Shown: positions 17,150-26,087, numbered from the stretch's first letter. The stretch: DNA of 64,000 bases from Salinigranum marinum (GCF_024228675.1 NZ_CP100462.1:372001-436000), one strand, 5' to 3'. Notes: generated from the letters alone by a model not told the origin. Made by a program: numbers and translations.

Positions 17150-17772
17150 CGGCCGGGAAGTACGATACCCGCGCCGGGCACCGGCTCGCCATCGGCGATC
17201 CGCGGGTCTGTGAGACCCCGACACCAGGCCAGGAGAAGCGTTACGCCTTGGTGCTCGTGTTGGACCGGTCGGGCTCGATGCGTAACGGCGATCCCCCGAA
17301 GATAGAGGTGGCCACCCGGGCGGTCGCCCGGCTCGCCGTCGCTGCCGAAGGCTTGGGGATTCGTGTCGCCATCATCGACTTCATCGACGGTCAGGCCCGT
17401 CTCGCGAAACCGTTCGCCGTCGAGACGCGTCACGTCCAGACGACGCTCCTCGATACCGACTGTGGTGGCGGGACGCCCCTGGCCGAGGCGATCGGCCTCG
17501 CCCGGACGATCGTGGACACCCAGCGTGACGAGCCGTTGATCATCACCATCACTGATGACCGCCCGAGCGACGTCGAGGCCGTCAAACGCGAACTCCGAGG
17601 CTCGTATGCGCCGGTGTGTTCGCTAACGGTCGCGACTGACTGTGGACCGGGGACGCTGGCACCAGATGCAATGGAGTTGGCCCCGTACTACGAGCGGCAA
17701 GCAGCGGTATACGATATAGACGCCATCGATGATCGCCTCGATCAGTTCGCGAGTCTCCTCACCGGAATATGA
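17014..17772 (+). CDS. VWA domain of the CobT-like protein (second half of the frameshifted gene)
   Basis: This frame continues the preceding gene: read back from 17014 it gives GAGPESLGDIVFAPV, so the junction lies at or just after the G6 run. The VWA domain has a complete MIDAS: DRSGSM starting at 17263, Thr in CGGGTPLAEAI and Asp in ITDDRPSD. VWA domains of this type bind a divalent cation and dock onto a MoxR/CobS AAA+ ATPase. Either the gene is broken, uses a frameshift, or the reference has a one-base error. A GTG at 17014 could start a separate 252-residue VWA protein. Confidence 0.7.
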   Translation: MFAPVTDDLVSPGQWAAVEDGAARVAQVLEKELTLERQQGTRTGLTAGKYDTRAGHRLAIGDPRVCETPTPGQEKRYALVLVLDRSGSMRNGDPPKIEVATRAVARLAVAAEGLGIRVAIIDFIDGQARLAKPFAVETRHVQTTLLDTDCGGGTPLAEAIGLARTIVDTQRDEPLIITITDDRPSDVEAVKRELRGSYAPVCSLTVATDCGPGTLAPDAMELAPYYERQAAVYDIDAIDDRLDQFASLLTGI

Positions 17773-17827
17773 ACCTCCTATCGTCGGTCGACGGCAGATT
17801 CCCGCGGATGTCTCGCTATGTGCAGTT

Positions 17828-17844
17828 CCATTTGTCACAAATGG
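17828..17844. terminator. short perfect hairpin after the VWA gene
   Basis: CCATTTG, TCA, CAAATGG forms a 7-bp stem with a 3-nt loop 56 bases after the VWA stop, followed by GTAAAAATAG. It may be a terminator or a protein-binding palindrome. The rest of the gap to 18011 shows nothing else. Confidence 0.3.
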
Positions 17845-18011
17845 TAAAAATAGACGTTTCTTATTGACCGACCGAGTAACCGTGGCTGGGTAAGACGGGA
17901 CTCAGCGTTGCGGTGTGTTGGTGTCATATGCTGCCAAACACAGATCGTTGTGTGCCCGGGCGCCTGGCTGCCCACTGCTGGGAGCGGCCGGCCAACGGCA
18001 GTGGGTACCAC

Positions 18012-19256
18012 TCATAGCAGGAACGCGAACACAGGGTATGAGGCGACAATCGCCAGCGACGGCGTCAACACCCACATCGTCACGATACGTTTGGCCGCCG
18101 CCGGGTTGAAGAGACTTCGCTCGTCGATATCTGCCGGTCCCTCAGCGCCGATATCTGGGATGTCCGGGGTTTCGTCTGGCTTCTTGGGCGATTCCTCTTC
18201 TCGAGCAATATCCCCAATGGTCGGGCTGGCAGGAGCATCCTCAGCGCGTGAGGTGACTAATGCGCCAGTCGAGACGTCTACTACCGGACCAGCTGGCGAT
18301 GGCGTCGCCAACTCCGCCAAAGTCGCTGCCCGACTCGCTCGACCCCATCCGAGCCCAATGATCGTCGAGGTCGTACTGACGGCGAGACTCGCTGGAATTC
18401 CGAAAGACGAGAGAATGGTGATAACCGTTCCACCGACCACGGACACGATTAGTGAAGCGAGTATCGGTAGCTCCGTGATATCGTCTCCAACCGTTTCTAG
18501 CGTGCGACGGGCGATTGTGAAACTGCCCAATCCGAAGGCCCCCACCGCGAGCAGGACGCCCTGATTGACCGTCAGCGAACCTCCAGAACCGACGAGAGGG
18601 GCAACGGCGTTCGCAGCGTTCGACGCCCCAGCCGAGAACGCCATGTAACAGCCGATGATGACTACCGCGAGTGACCCGACGATATCCTGCAGTGATGCGT
18701 TCTGATTTATCGACGGCCGTGGAATCACTCCTGATCGGTCGAGTTGGATGAAGTGGAGATTGAACGTCGTAAACGCGATGTACCGGTCGAGATAGGGGTA
18801 AATATAGCGGCCGACCACGACCCCGATACACAAACAGATCAGCGGGGCGACGATCCAGGCTGAGACGATAACGAACATCAGCGCCTGATTGAGGGTGCCG
18901 GATGCAAGGCCCAATCCGACAATGGCACCTACAGCGGTCATCGAAGTCGAGGCTGGGACGCCATAGAGATTCGATATCAACAGTGATGCGCCGGTAAAGA
19001 ACAGAACGGCGACACTGGCGATGGGGGTAAACTGGGCTGCCGGCACGATACTGCTGCTCATCGTCGCGATGACGTTCCGTCCGACGGTCCACGCCCCGAG
19101 AAAGCCAAAGCCAACGAACAACGCCCCCGCAGTTGTCTTCCGAATCAGGCGTGAGCCGACTGCAGGGCCGAATGCCACGCCCGTGGATGATCCGCCAATG
19201 TTGAACCCAACAAATACGGCGACAAGGATACCGACGACGGCCAGGAGTGCCACCAT
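18012..19256 (-). CDS. pit: PiT-family inorganic phosphate transporter
   Basis: The 414-residue integral membrane protein belongs to the PiT family, which imports phosphate (as metal-phosphate) with protons or sodium. The two inverted halves show the family repeats: VFVGFNIGGSSTGVAFGPAVGS near the start and FSAGASNAANAVAPLVGSG in the second half, the latter close to the canonical G-x-N-D-x-A-N-A motif. About ten transmembrane helices are apparent, with an acidic cytoplasmic loop before the last (DAPASPTIGDIAREEE...). I start at ATG 19256; the 21 residues upstream look untranslated. It is divergent from a UspA gene, a frequent pairing of transporter and Usp protein. Confidence 0.85.
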   Translation of the reverse strand: MVALLAVVGILVAVFVGFNIGGSSTGVAFGPAVGSRLIRKTTAGALFVGFGFLGAWTVGRNVIATMSSSIVPAAQFTPIASVAVLFFTGASLLISNLYGVPASTSMTAVGAIVGLGLASGTLNQALMFVIVSAWIVAPLICLCIGVVVGRYIYPYLDRYIAFTTFNLHFIQLDRSGVIPRPSINQNASLQDIVGSLAVVIIGCYMAFSAGASNAANAVAPLVGSGGSLTVNQGVLLAVGAFGLGSFTIARRTLETVGDDITELPILASLIVSVVGGTVITILSSFGIPASLAVSTTSTIIGLGWGRASRAATLAELATPSPAGPVVDVSTGALVTSRAEDAPASPTIGDIAREEESPKKPDETPDIPDIGAEGPADIDERSLFNPAAAKRIVTMWVLTPSLAIVASYPVFAFLL

Positions 19257-19364
19257 CGTAATTGCATCAACATTGCCAGGCTCCACTTTATAAGCTCTGA
19301 CATCAGGTCCGGCTGACACCGGGTTTCAACGCTGAAGAGTGGTTGATGCGAGTCTGACCAATGG

Positions 19365-19372
19365 TTTATGAT
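19365..19372 (+). promoter_or_regulatory. TATA-like box for the UspA gene
   Basis: TTTATGAT is centred 26 bases before ATG 19394, so the transcript probably begins at the start codon (leaderless). This supports ATG 19394 over the upstream in-frame GTG/ATG. Confidence 0.45.
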
Positions 19373-19393
19373 TCTGCCCGCCGTCCTTTACCC

Positions 19394-19813
19394 ATGATTT
19401 CCCGCGTTCTTGTCCCGATGGACGAGTCCGAGATGGCTGAACACGCGCTGGAATACGCGCTTGAGGCGCATCCAGATGCGGAAATTACGGTCTTACATAT
19501 CGTCGGTGAACCCTCAGCGATGATGGGAAAAGCGGTAGGACTTGCACTTGAAGACGATTTTGAGGAGGCAGTGGAGGAGCGCGCATCACAAGTCCATGAA
19601 CGAGCGCATGAGATAGCGCAAACCTACGAGAAAGAGATAACCACGGACGTTGCGTGGGGGCGTCCAGCGAAAGCAATCATCAATCGAGCAGCTGATTTCG
19701 ATACTGTTGTGATTGGTAGTCACGGTGGATCGCTTGCGGACCGGTTGTTCGTAGGTAACGTTGCCGAGAAGGTGTTCCGCCACTCACCGGTTCCGGTAAC
19801 TGTTGTTCGATGA
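19394..19813 (+). CDS. UspA-family stress protein
   Basis: The 139-residue single-domain Usp protein begins MISRVLVPMDESEMAEHALEYAL and ends with the nucleotide-binding signature GSHGGSLADRLFVGNVAEKV followed by RHSPVPVTVV, matching the G-2x-G-9x-G pattern of ATP-binding Usp proteins. It probably forms a dimer and binds ATP. It lies between the divergent phosphate transporter and a truncated amino-acid permease and was likely the regulatory partner of one of them. The frame is intact and the length typical (about 140). Confidence 0.85.
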   Translation: MISRVLVPMDESEMAEHALEYALEAHPDAEITVLHIVGEPSAMMGKAVGLALEDDFEEAVEERASQVHERAHEIAQTYEKEITTDVAWGRPAKAIINRAADFDTVVIGSHGGSLADRLFVGNVAEKVFRHSPVPVTVVR

Positions 19814-19931
19814 CTCGTCTGTACTGACTATCAGCTATTCATCCTGATCAGCAATCTGGCGTGCTGCATATGCGCTGTGTATCTTGCACTGACCTACCTA
19901 CCAATCTCCCGATATATTCCGCTGTTTCACT

Positions 19932-20164
19932 GGGCCTTGTTTAGACGCCAAATTTCGAGCGTAACAGGGGTTCTGACGCACTCCTAAAGGGATTGATGCG
20001 GAAAGTGTTGAGATGATGTTCTCCGCTCAAGCCGTTCATTCATCGGATAACGTCGGTTTGTGACCGATCTCGGATCGTCTATCGCTCCAGTTCGCCACTC
20101 TGTTTGAAGCACATTCGGGGGAGAAGACCTCTCCCACCTATTTTCGAGCGTCTAAACAAGGCCC
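19932..20164. repeat. MITE-like element with 17-bp inverted repeats
   Basis: GGGCCTTGTTTAGACGC at 19932-19948 and its exact reverse complement at 20148-20164 enclose 199 bases without a gene. The ends resemble those of the neighbouring ISH9 element (TGCCTTGTT...), so this may be a non-autonomous relative. No clean target duplication is visible. It abuts the permease remnant and seems to have removed or separated its 5' part. Confidence 0.6.
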
Positions 20165-20181
20165 AAACACTGTACTCATTC

Positions 20182-21301
20182 TGCCTTGTTGAACGCAAGA
20201 CAGCGTCGGGGTGGGGTTGCTGATCTACAATTTTACGGCGCTAAAGACGGCTTCTCGCCCTCAGAAGATGCAGTAGCTGTCACTCACAGCGGTTGCTGAT
20301 GAGTCAAAACTATGGTACCTTGCTCCATTGTTCCGGTGACGGCGGCGATGCCTCTCCCGGATACGTCCGGAGAAGGGGAGCAGACGGCGAGCCCTAACTC
20401 GCCGCCTGCGTCAGGTTATGCACGATGCACTTGCGAGTCAGCTCCCGGAACTGGCCATGCCAGCTCCGGGAGCGGAGCTTCTCGCCGTCGTCTTCCTTCA
20501 ACTGCGAGAAACCTGTCTCGCTCATCCAGCGTTGGTTGTAGTCCTCGTTCATCCGGGCGTTGTGGGCCTTCTGCAACGGTGTCTGCTCCCTGTGCTTGAT
20601 CAACGGTCGCGTTGAGTTGGAGCGACACTCCTCGCGGAGGTCGCTCCACGAATAGTTCGCATCAGCAGACAACACACGCAGGTCTTCCGCGTTCCGGCGG
20701 AAGACCTGCATCCCGATGTGGCCGTCCCAGGCTTTCTTCGTCGTGAAATGAACGTCCTTGATCGCCAGCGAGTTCACGTCGATCAAGATCGTCGTCTTCA
20801 TCGACTGGAACGAGTAATTCGCGCGGTCGCGGTAGTGGTAGCTGGTTTGATCGCGCTGGAAGCCACTCGCGTCAATCGCGGCTTCACCACTCCAGCCCGC
20901 CTGCTCCGCCGAAGCGCGGAGCAGGCGGCGCAGGTCACGCATCCGGTACTCTTGTTCCCACCGGCAGAACGAACTGTAGTGCGGTGCCTCGTCAAGTTCG
21001 AACACGGCGAGGACACCGGGCATCTCGTTAAGATAGTCTTCAGTCTCACGGAGGCTCTTCTCCAACTCGACGCGGTACAGAATCAAGGCGATCTGCACCC
21101 ATTTCGCGTACCCGCCCGCGCCGTCCGGCGCGGCGGGTACTTCCGGGTCGTCAACGTGCTGTTTGGCAAGATCTCGACACATCCGTGCTAGCCGTCTGAG
21201 CGATGCCATATCGCCAGACGGCGTCCAATTACGGGTTAGCGTGACGGAATCTTCCCGTGAGAGCGTCTGAAGCTGCCGTTAGTCGACCGCAAAACAAGGC
21301 A
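20182..21301 (-). mobile_element. ISH9-like IS5-family insertion sequence
   Basis: The 1120-bp element has imperfect inverted ends TGCCTTGTT...AACAAGGCA and a perfect 8-bp target duplication ACTCATTC (20174-20181 and 21302-21309). It carries one intact transposase on the minus strand. It interrupts the reading frame of an amino-acid permease remnant. Coding hairpins include 20678-20689/20698-20709 (12 bp) and 20897-20909/20916-20928 (13 bp). Confidence 0.92.
20394..21209 (-). CDS. ISH9-like IS5-family transposase
   Basis: The 271-residue DDE transposase has the usual haloarchaeal IS5 organisation: N-terminal helical domain (about 1-100), first Asp in GEAAIDASGFQRDQTSYHY, second Asp region in VLSADANYSWSDLRE, and Glu in NQRWMSETGFSQLKEDDGEKLRSRSWHGQFRE. 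Length equals that of ISH9 transposases. It is intact. Its segment VFRRNAEDLR is encoded by a perfect 12-bp hairpin that recurs, with one compensated base pair, in the transposase fragment at 26402-26433. Confidence 0.9.
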   Translation of the reverse strand: MASLRRLARMCRDLAKQHVDDPEVPAAPDGAGGYAKWVQIALILYRVELEKSLRETEDYLNEMPGVLAVFELDEAPHYSSFCRWEQEYRMRDLRRLLRASAEQAGWSGEAAIDASGFQRDQTSYHYRDRANYSFQSMKTTILIDVNSLAIKDVHFTTKKAWDGHIGMQVFRRNAEDLRVLSADANYSWSDLREECRSNSTRPLIKHREQTPLQKAHNARMNEDYNQRWMSETGFSQLKEDDGEKLRSRSWHGQFRELTRKCIVHNLTQAAS

Positions 21302-21743
21302 ACTCATTCTCCAGATTTCGACCTCGCGTTTAGTCTACGGCGTGTCGAAATCGGAGTACCACGTGTTTCCCGAGGTCTTCTCTCGCGTTCACTCAACCCG
21401 GCAAACGCCCCACTATGCAGTGGTGGTAGTCGGACTCATTACGATTCCCTTCATTTTCCTCGGCGATATCGGAATCGTGGCCGGATTGGCCAACCTCATG
21501 CTGTTAATCGTCTTTGTGCTGGTGAATGCCGCGTTGTTGAAACTCCGGTATTCTCGGCCAGATTTAGAACGCGGGTTTCGAACGCCGCTTAACATCGGCC
21601 AACTGTCAATCACGGCGGTTGCAGGGCTTCTTTCGTCTCTCGGGCTGATCGCGTTCTACGTACTCACGTGGGAACGTGACTCCCAATTCGAACGAAACTC
21701 CGGAGACCCTGTCTTCTACGGGAAGTACAGCAGTGCTTGGTGA
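21302..21743 (+). pseudogene. C-terminal remnant of an APC-family amino-acid permease
   Basis: The frame reads back from SKSEYHVFPEVFSRVHSTRQTPHYAVVVV to ISTSRLVYGV at the ISH9 edge and a few codons (NTVL) beyond it, up to the MITE-like element at 20164. These are the motifs before TM9 of APC permeases (SRLVYG...P..F..VH...TPH). Three or four helices and a C-terminal tail remain (stop at 21743), and the first eight or so helices are missing. The gene is dead. The 204 bases after it up to TrmO contain nothing recognisable. Confidence 0.75.
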
Positions 21744-21947
21744 TCGTGAAAGCAGGAACCGCTCCCCCAATCAACCCCAGAATTGACGTGATTCAACCGA
21801 ATTACGGGAGGAGTGTGATCCCGTACATAATCATAACACGAGTACGAATAGTGGCTCGATTCTCAGGGTTGGGGGGAGGTGCAGTAGCCGAACCCACGAC
21901 GGACGCTACGTACTCGCTTGGAATGCCTGTCGGCGACGATAAGGGCA

Positions 21948-22409
21948 CTACTCTGAAGTCTGCTCAACGTTGTCTTCGATCCATCCTCCGCGGAGATCCC
22001 GATACTCATCGGGTTTAGGGTAGTGTGGTTTGATGTCGAGCACGGGCGTCCCATCTACCGTATCAAGCCCCTCGACGTGGAGCACGGCGTCGGTAATATC
22101 GGTCAACCGGACGACCGTGAGGGCGATCGGATTGGGCCGCTTCGGGCCGCGTGTCGCGAATATCCCAGGGTGGAGTTCATCGACGAAGGATGGCGACGTC
22201 CTGAGCGTATACCCCTCGATCAGGTGGAGGTGAGCCACGATGACGATGTGAGAGAATCCATCGAGTAGGGCGAGGCCGTCCTGATATTCCGCTTCCAGTT
22301 CGATCCGGCCAGTGGCGTCGACCGACCGACTCGGTTTGAGTGGCACGTCTTCGGGCGTGTCGAATGGCGAACGGACGACGCCGATCGGATGGTAGACGAC
22401 CGGGTCCAT
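21948..22409 (-). CDS. trmO: tRNA m6t6A37 methyltransferase TrmO
   Basis: The 153-residue protein matches the TrmO/TsaA family, which uses S-adenosylmethionine to N6-methylate threonylcarbamoyladenosine at tRNA position 37. Key stretches are YHPIGVVRSPF at the N-terminus, LDGFSHIVIVAHLH, and the signature GIFATRGPKRPNPIALTVVRL followed by DGTPVLDIKPHYPKPDEY. The gene is intact. It lies near the SAM synthetase gene, which makes its methyl donor, though on the opposite strand. Confidence 0.92.
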   Translation of the reverse strand: MDPVVYHPIGVVRSPFDTPEDVPLKPSRSVDATGRIELEAEYQDGLALLDGFSHIVIVAHLHLIEGYTLRTSPSFVDELHPGIFATRGPKRPNPIALTVVRLTDITDAVLHVEGLDTVDGTPVLDIKPHYPKPDEYRDLRGGWIEDNVEQTSE

Positions 22410-22508
22410 GGCTATCGTGCCACCTCCCGTACGGCACCGACGTGCGTCGGAACGGTCACGCTCGTCTGCGCAACCAGAGTCGATAGCAGTCGGCCCGCGT
22501 CGAGCGTC

Positions 22509-23384
22509 TCAGCGACCATGCGTGTACCCCCTATCGGGAAGGGGCTCGTCATCGATCATCACGTCACGATCGGTGACGTTTCCGACGATTGAGATCGGGA
22601 TGGGTGAAGCGTCTCGTGCGGCGTCGATCCGGTCGTGGGAAATCGTGAACACGAGTTCGAAGTCCTCGCCCGTATAGAGCCCGAATTCGCGTTCTTCCGC
22701 GTCTGTCGTCGCCAACTCGCTGACTGTCTCGTCGGGGGGGACTCGATCCCATTCGATCGCGAAGCCACAGTCGCTCGCGTCAGCCAACTGATGGAGTGAC
22801 CGAGCCAGCCCGTCGCTCGAGTCCATCATCGCGGAGACGTACGGGGCGAGTGCCCGGCCAGCCGAGACGCGGGGTTCGAATTGAAAGAGGGCGTTCGCCC
22901 GCTCGTAAGCGTCTTGCTCGAACAGCCGCAAGGCCGCTCCGGTCCGTCCGAGCGTCCCAGTCACACAGACGACGTCTCCGGGGGAGGCCGTCGACCTGAG
23001 CGTGGGGGAGTCGGTGTGTCCGATCGCTGAGGAGGCAACCGTGAATTCATCGTGCTGGTCGAGATCACCACCGACGTATCGACTATCCGTTAGTTCGCAC
23101 ACGTCGCGGGCTCCCTCAATGAAGGCATGCAGTTCGTCGGGATCGAATTCGGGGGCTGCGTACACGGCGATGGCGGCGGTCGCGTCGGCTCCCATTGCGG
23201 CGATGTCGGACAGCGAGGCACCCACGGCCCGCCAGCCGGCAGTATATCGTGTCGTCCCCGCCGGAAAATCGGTCCGTTGGTGGAGCATGTCGGTCGTGAA
23301 GATCAGATCATCGACGACGGCAGCGTCGTCACCGGTATCGGGGAGCCACTCGTAAATCGCGGCGAGTGATTCACGTTCGTCCAT
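22509..23384 (-). CDS. thiL: thiamine-monophosphate kinase
   Basis: This 291-residue protein phosphorylates thiamine monophosphate to the active diphosphate. Family features are GDDAAVVDDLIFTTDML at the N-terminus (Mg/ATP site), RAVGASLSDIAAMGADATAAI, VGGDLDQHDEFTV, a GDVVCVTGTLGRTGAAL strand, MMDSSDGLARSLHQLA and GLYTGEDFELVFTI. I start at ATG 23384 (MDERESLAAIYEWLP). It is divergent from the SAM synthetase gene with 61 bases between starts, so the promoters overlap. A thiamine-binding protein gene lies 2 kb away. No thiamine riboswitch was recognised. Confidence 0.93.
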   Translation of the reverse strand: MDERESLAAIYEWLPDTGDDAAVVDDLIFTTDMLHQRTDFPAGTTRYTAGWRAVGASLSDIAAMGADATAAIAVYAAPEFDPDELHAFIEGARDVCELTDSRYVGGDLDQHDEFTVASSAIGHTDSPTLRSTASPGDVVCVTGTLGRTGAALRLFEQDAYERANALFQFEPRVSAGRALAPYVSAMMDSSDGLARSLHQLADASDCGFAIEWDRVPPDETVSELATTDAEEREFGLYTGEDFELVFTISHDRIDAARDASPIPISIVGNVTDRDVMIDDEPLPDRGYTHGR

Positions 23385-23445
23385 ACCCAGAGCACGGGTG
23401 CCACGATGGACTATTTTTCCCCGGGATACGTTGACAGCGATATAC

Positions 23446-24606
23446 ATGGGAAATCCCTCGTTTACGATTCAGCACCTCAATGAGAATCCAATCGCGTCGC
23501 GGTCGACAGAGTTCGTCGAACGGAAGGGGATCGGTCACCCGGACTCGATATGCGACGGCATTGCCGAGGCCATCTCGCGACGCCTGTCGCGACGATATCT
23601 CGACGAATTCGGACAGATTCTCCATCACAACACCGACAAGGTCCAGCTCGTCGCCGGATCGACGGAGCCAGCCTTCGGCGGCGGTGAGATCGTCGATCCG
23701 ATCTACGTCCTGCTCGGCGGTCGAGCGACGAAAACCGTCGACGGACAGCGAATCCCGGTCGACGACATCGCCATCGACGCCGCGGGCGACTACGTCGACG
23801 ACCACTTCCAGGAGTTGTCTCCCGACATGGTCGAGTTCGACTCGCGTATCGGAGAGACGTCAGCTGATTTGCAGTCACTATTCGATGCGCAAGGCACTCC
23901 CCGGGCGAACGACACCAGCGTCGGTACCGGCTACGCCCCGCTCTCCGAAACTGACCGGATCATCAACGGGCTCGAACCGGAGCTACGCGAACGAATTTCG
24001 GCAATCGGCGAGGATATCAAGCTAATAGGGTGGCGGACGGACGACGAACTTCGGATTACCGTCGCAGCTGCCGTCATCTCTCGATACGTTTCGGACATCA
24101 GCGAGTACGTCAATGTGAAAGAACGAATTGCGGATACCGTCACCCAATACGCGAACAAGCACACGGGGCGAACCGTGCACGTCGACGTGAACGCCGCTGA
24201 TGATCTCGAAACAGAGACCGTCTATCTCACCGAGACCGGTCTCTCTGCAGAGATGGGGGACGACGGAAACGTCGGACGAGGAAATCGCGTCAACGGGGTT
24301 ATCACACCCCATCGGCCGATGAGCCTCGAAGCATCGGCCGGGAAGAACCCGGTGAGTCACGTCGGAAAACTGTACAACCTCGTCGCCACGAACGCCGCAA
24401 AGCGCATTCATCAGACGCTCGGAGCGGCACACACAGAGGTCAAACTGCTTTCACAGATCGGAACTTCCGTCACGGAACCCGTAGCCGTCGATGTCGATAC
24501 GACAGCTCGTGACGATGAAGAGATCCGACGAATCATCACCGCCGAGCTCGAAACCATCGATTCGCTCACCCGTGATCTCGTGACCGGGGACGTACAACTG
24601 TTTTAA
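23446..24606 (+). CDS. mat: archaeal S-adenosylmethionine synthetase
   Basis: The 386-residue protein belongs to the archaeal-type methionine adenosyltransferases (different from bacterial MetK), which make SAM from methionine and ATP. Diagnostic stretches are [80 protein letters not shown] and [20 protein letters not shown] prefer ATG 23446 ([15 protein letters not shown]); the 16 codons upstream would run into the promoter. Length is usual (about 400). The gene is intact. Confidence 0.95.
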   Translation: MGNPSFTIQHLNENPIASRSTEFVERKGIGHPDSICDGIAEAISRRLSRRYLDEFGQILHHNTDKVQLVAGSTEPAFGGGEIVDPIYVLLGGRATKTVDGQRIPVDDIAIDAAGDYVDDHFQELSPDMVEFDSRIGETSADLQSLFDAQGTPRANDTSVGTGYAPLSETDRIINGLEPELRERISAIGEDIKLIGWRTDDELRITVAAAVISRYVSDISEYVNVKERIADTVTQYANKHTGRTVHVDVNAADDLETETVYLTETGLSAEMGDDGNVGRGNRVNGVITPHRPMSLEASAGKNPVSHVGKLYNLVATNAAKRIHQTLGAAHTEVKLLSQIGTSVTEPVAVDVDTTARDDEEIRRIITAELETIDSLTRDLVTGDVQLF

Positions 24607-24640
24607 CGCTGAAAAGTCCGAACGAACCTCAGGTGCCGAT

Positions 24641-25311
24641 ATGGACCGCTCCCGATCAGGAGATCAGCATTCGATCGGAGCAGACTATCGCACTGATGGC
24701 CGTGGTTCAGTGGCCGGTGGTACGCTCGTCGGCCTGACGACGGAAGACGGCGTACTCATGGCGGTCGGCACCCGGACGAGCCGGGGAGTCATTGTTCGTA
24801 GCGAAGGGGTCCGGAGAATTCTCAGGTTCATCCGACCGCTGTCCTAGGGTCGCCCGATAATCTCGGTGCTGTGCAACCGTTCGTACGGGCGATCAGATCC
24901 GAAGCAGACCGCTACAAAACCTCCCATGATGAACCGATGGACATGACGGCCCTCAGTACCGTTGCCGTGACGAACCTCCGGGAGCGCTCCATGCCGGAAA
25001 CGACGTTCCTCCTCGGTGGTATCGACGTCGACGGACCGCACCTCTTCACGCTCGGCACGGACGAGGGCGCTCTCGAGGACCCGTACGCCGCGGTCGGGAG
25101 CGGTCAGCAGATTGCCTATGGAATCCTCGACACGGGAGTTCCACAGTCGCTCACGACATCGAAGGCACGATTGATAGCAGCCCGTGCCATCCAGAGCGCA
25201 GCCGAGCGGGACGTGCAGATCGGTATCGGAGTTCACGTCGCTGAGATCTCGGACGACGGCGTGGACATTCACCCCTACGAATCCGTCGACGACCTCCTGG
25301 AAGGCCGTTAA
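24641..25311 (+). pseudogene. divergent proteasome beta-subunit-like gene with frameshift
   Basis: The first frame (24641-24847) ends in GGTLVGLTTEDGVLMAVGTRTS...SEGVRRIL. The second, shifted frame continues VHPTAVLGSPDNLGAVQPFVRAIRSEADRYKTSHDEPMDM...LLGGIDVDGPHLFTLGTDEGALEDPYAAVGSG to 25311. Together they make a proteasome beta subunit of about 223 residues. One missing base near 24820-24830 (CTC AGG TTC where CTC CAG GTT is expected) breaks it. The processing Gly-Thr is kept, but the Asp of the usual D-M-R-A-S motif is Gly (G-T-R-T-S) and the catalytic Lys region is replaced. Even without the frameshift it would probably be inactive, so it is likely an extra paralogue in decay. Confidence 0.7.
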
Positions 25312-25619
25312 TCGCCTCTTCTGGCTTCTCGGCCGAGTCGTTCTTCGACGGCGGTGACTTTTTCGCTGGCACGCTGCTGAACCGTCCGCTTGTCGTCTAT
25401 CTTCAACGTCGTAATCACTCGATCTTCGTCGACCGCCTCGTGTGCTGCCTCCGCCGCTGCGAACAGTTCGTGGACGTCGTTGGCCTCCAAGATCGTCCCC
25501 ATCGGTGTGGTCTCATAGGTTACGTCGAACGGCTCAAGCGCTTCGACGGCCTTCGAGATTTCTCCCGACATGCTTCCTTTCCGAACAGGGATGACGTTCA
25601 GTTCGGCAATTGCCGTCAT
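25308..25619 (-). CDS. MTH1187/YkoF-family thiamine-binding protein
   Basis: The 103-residue protein matches the MTH1187 family: TAIAELNVIPVRKGSMSGEISKAVEALEPFDVTYETTPMGTILEA, a ferredoxin-like fold that binds thiamine or a related compound, followed by a helical segment and DDKRTVQQRASEKVTAVEERL. Its 3' end overlaps the stop of the beta-subunit-like gene by 4 bases. With thiL nearby it may form a small thiamine-handling group. The frame is intact. Confidence 0.85.
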   Translation of the reverse strand: MTAIAELNVIPVRKGSMSGEISKAVEALEPFDVTYETTPMGTILEANDVHELFAAAEAAHEAVDEDRVITTLKIDDKRTVQQRASEKVTAVEERLGREARRGD

Positions 25620-25723
25620 ACGCTAGCAGATGTCGACCGCCGATATAATGGCGCGGTCGGATCGTCCCAGGTAAACGAGCGCGTCTCCAACAGTCGAGGC
25701 GATCCAGTACTGGGCCACAGCTG

Positions 25724-26087
25724 CTACATGGTTGCCTTGATCCCGACGAAGGACCCATCCCCATACCCTTCTTCGATCGGTTCAGGCTCGTCGATCTCGT
25801 CGGGCCAGTGGTAGATGGTCTGCACGAACTCGAACTCCGAGAACCCCGCATCTTCGAGCGCGTCGACGAGTTCGTCGGTCGAAACGAACACGGCCTCCCG
25901 ATAGAACGGATTCTCCGACTTCTTCTCCTGGTAGATCCGACCGACTGGACTATCCTTGTCGATATAACCGATGACGAGCGATCCGTCCGGGCGCAGCACT
26001 CGCCGGGCTTCAGCCAGTGTCTGAGGGATGTCGTCGACAAAACAGATCGTCGTGACGATCAGCGCAGTGTCGAATGTCCTGCCGTGT
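25724..26087 (-). pseudogene. C-terminal part of a class I SAM-dependent methyltransferase
   Basis: From about GRTFDTALIVTTICFVDDIPQTLAEARRVLRPDGSLVIGYIDKDSP to the stop at 25724, the sequence is the second half of a Rossmann-fold methyltransferase (motifs after the SAM-binding loop). The 5' half with the glycine-rich SAM motif is missing: upstream of about 26087 the sequence becomes an IS5-type element end. The remaining 120 residues cannot bind SAM. Confidence 0.7.

Noticed and set aside
18241-19092. 283-codon frame overlapping the phosphate transporter in another frame of the same strand
   Set aside because: Its protein is Arg/Ser/His-rich, while the overlapping frame is a clear PiT transporter.
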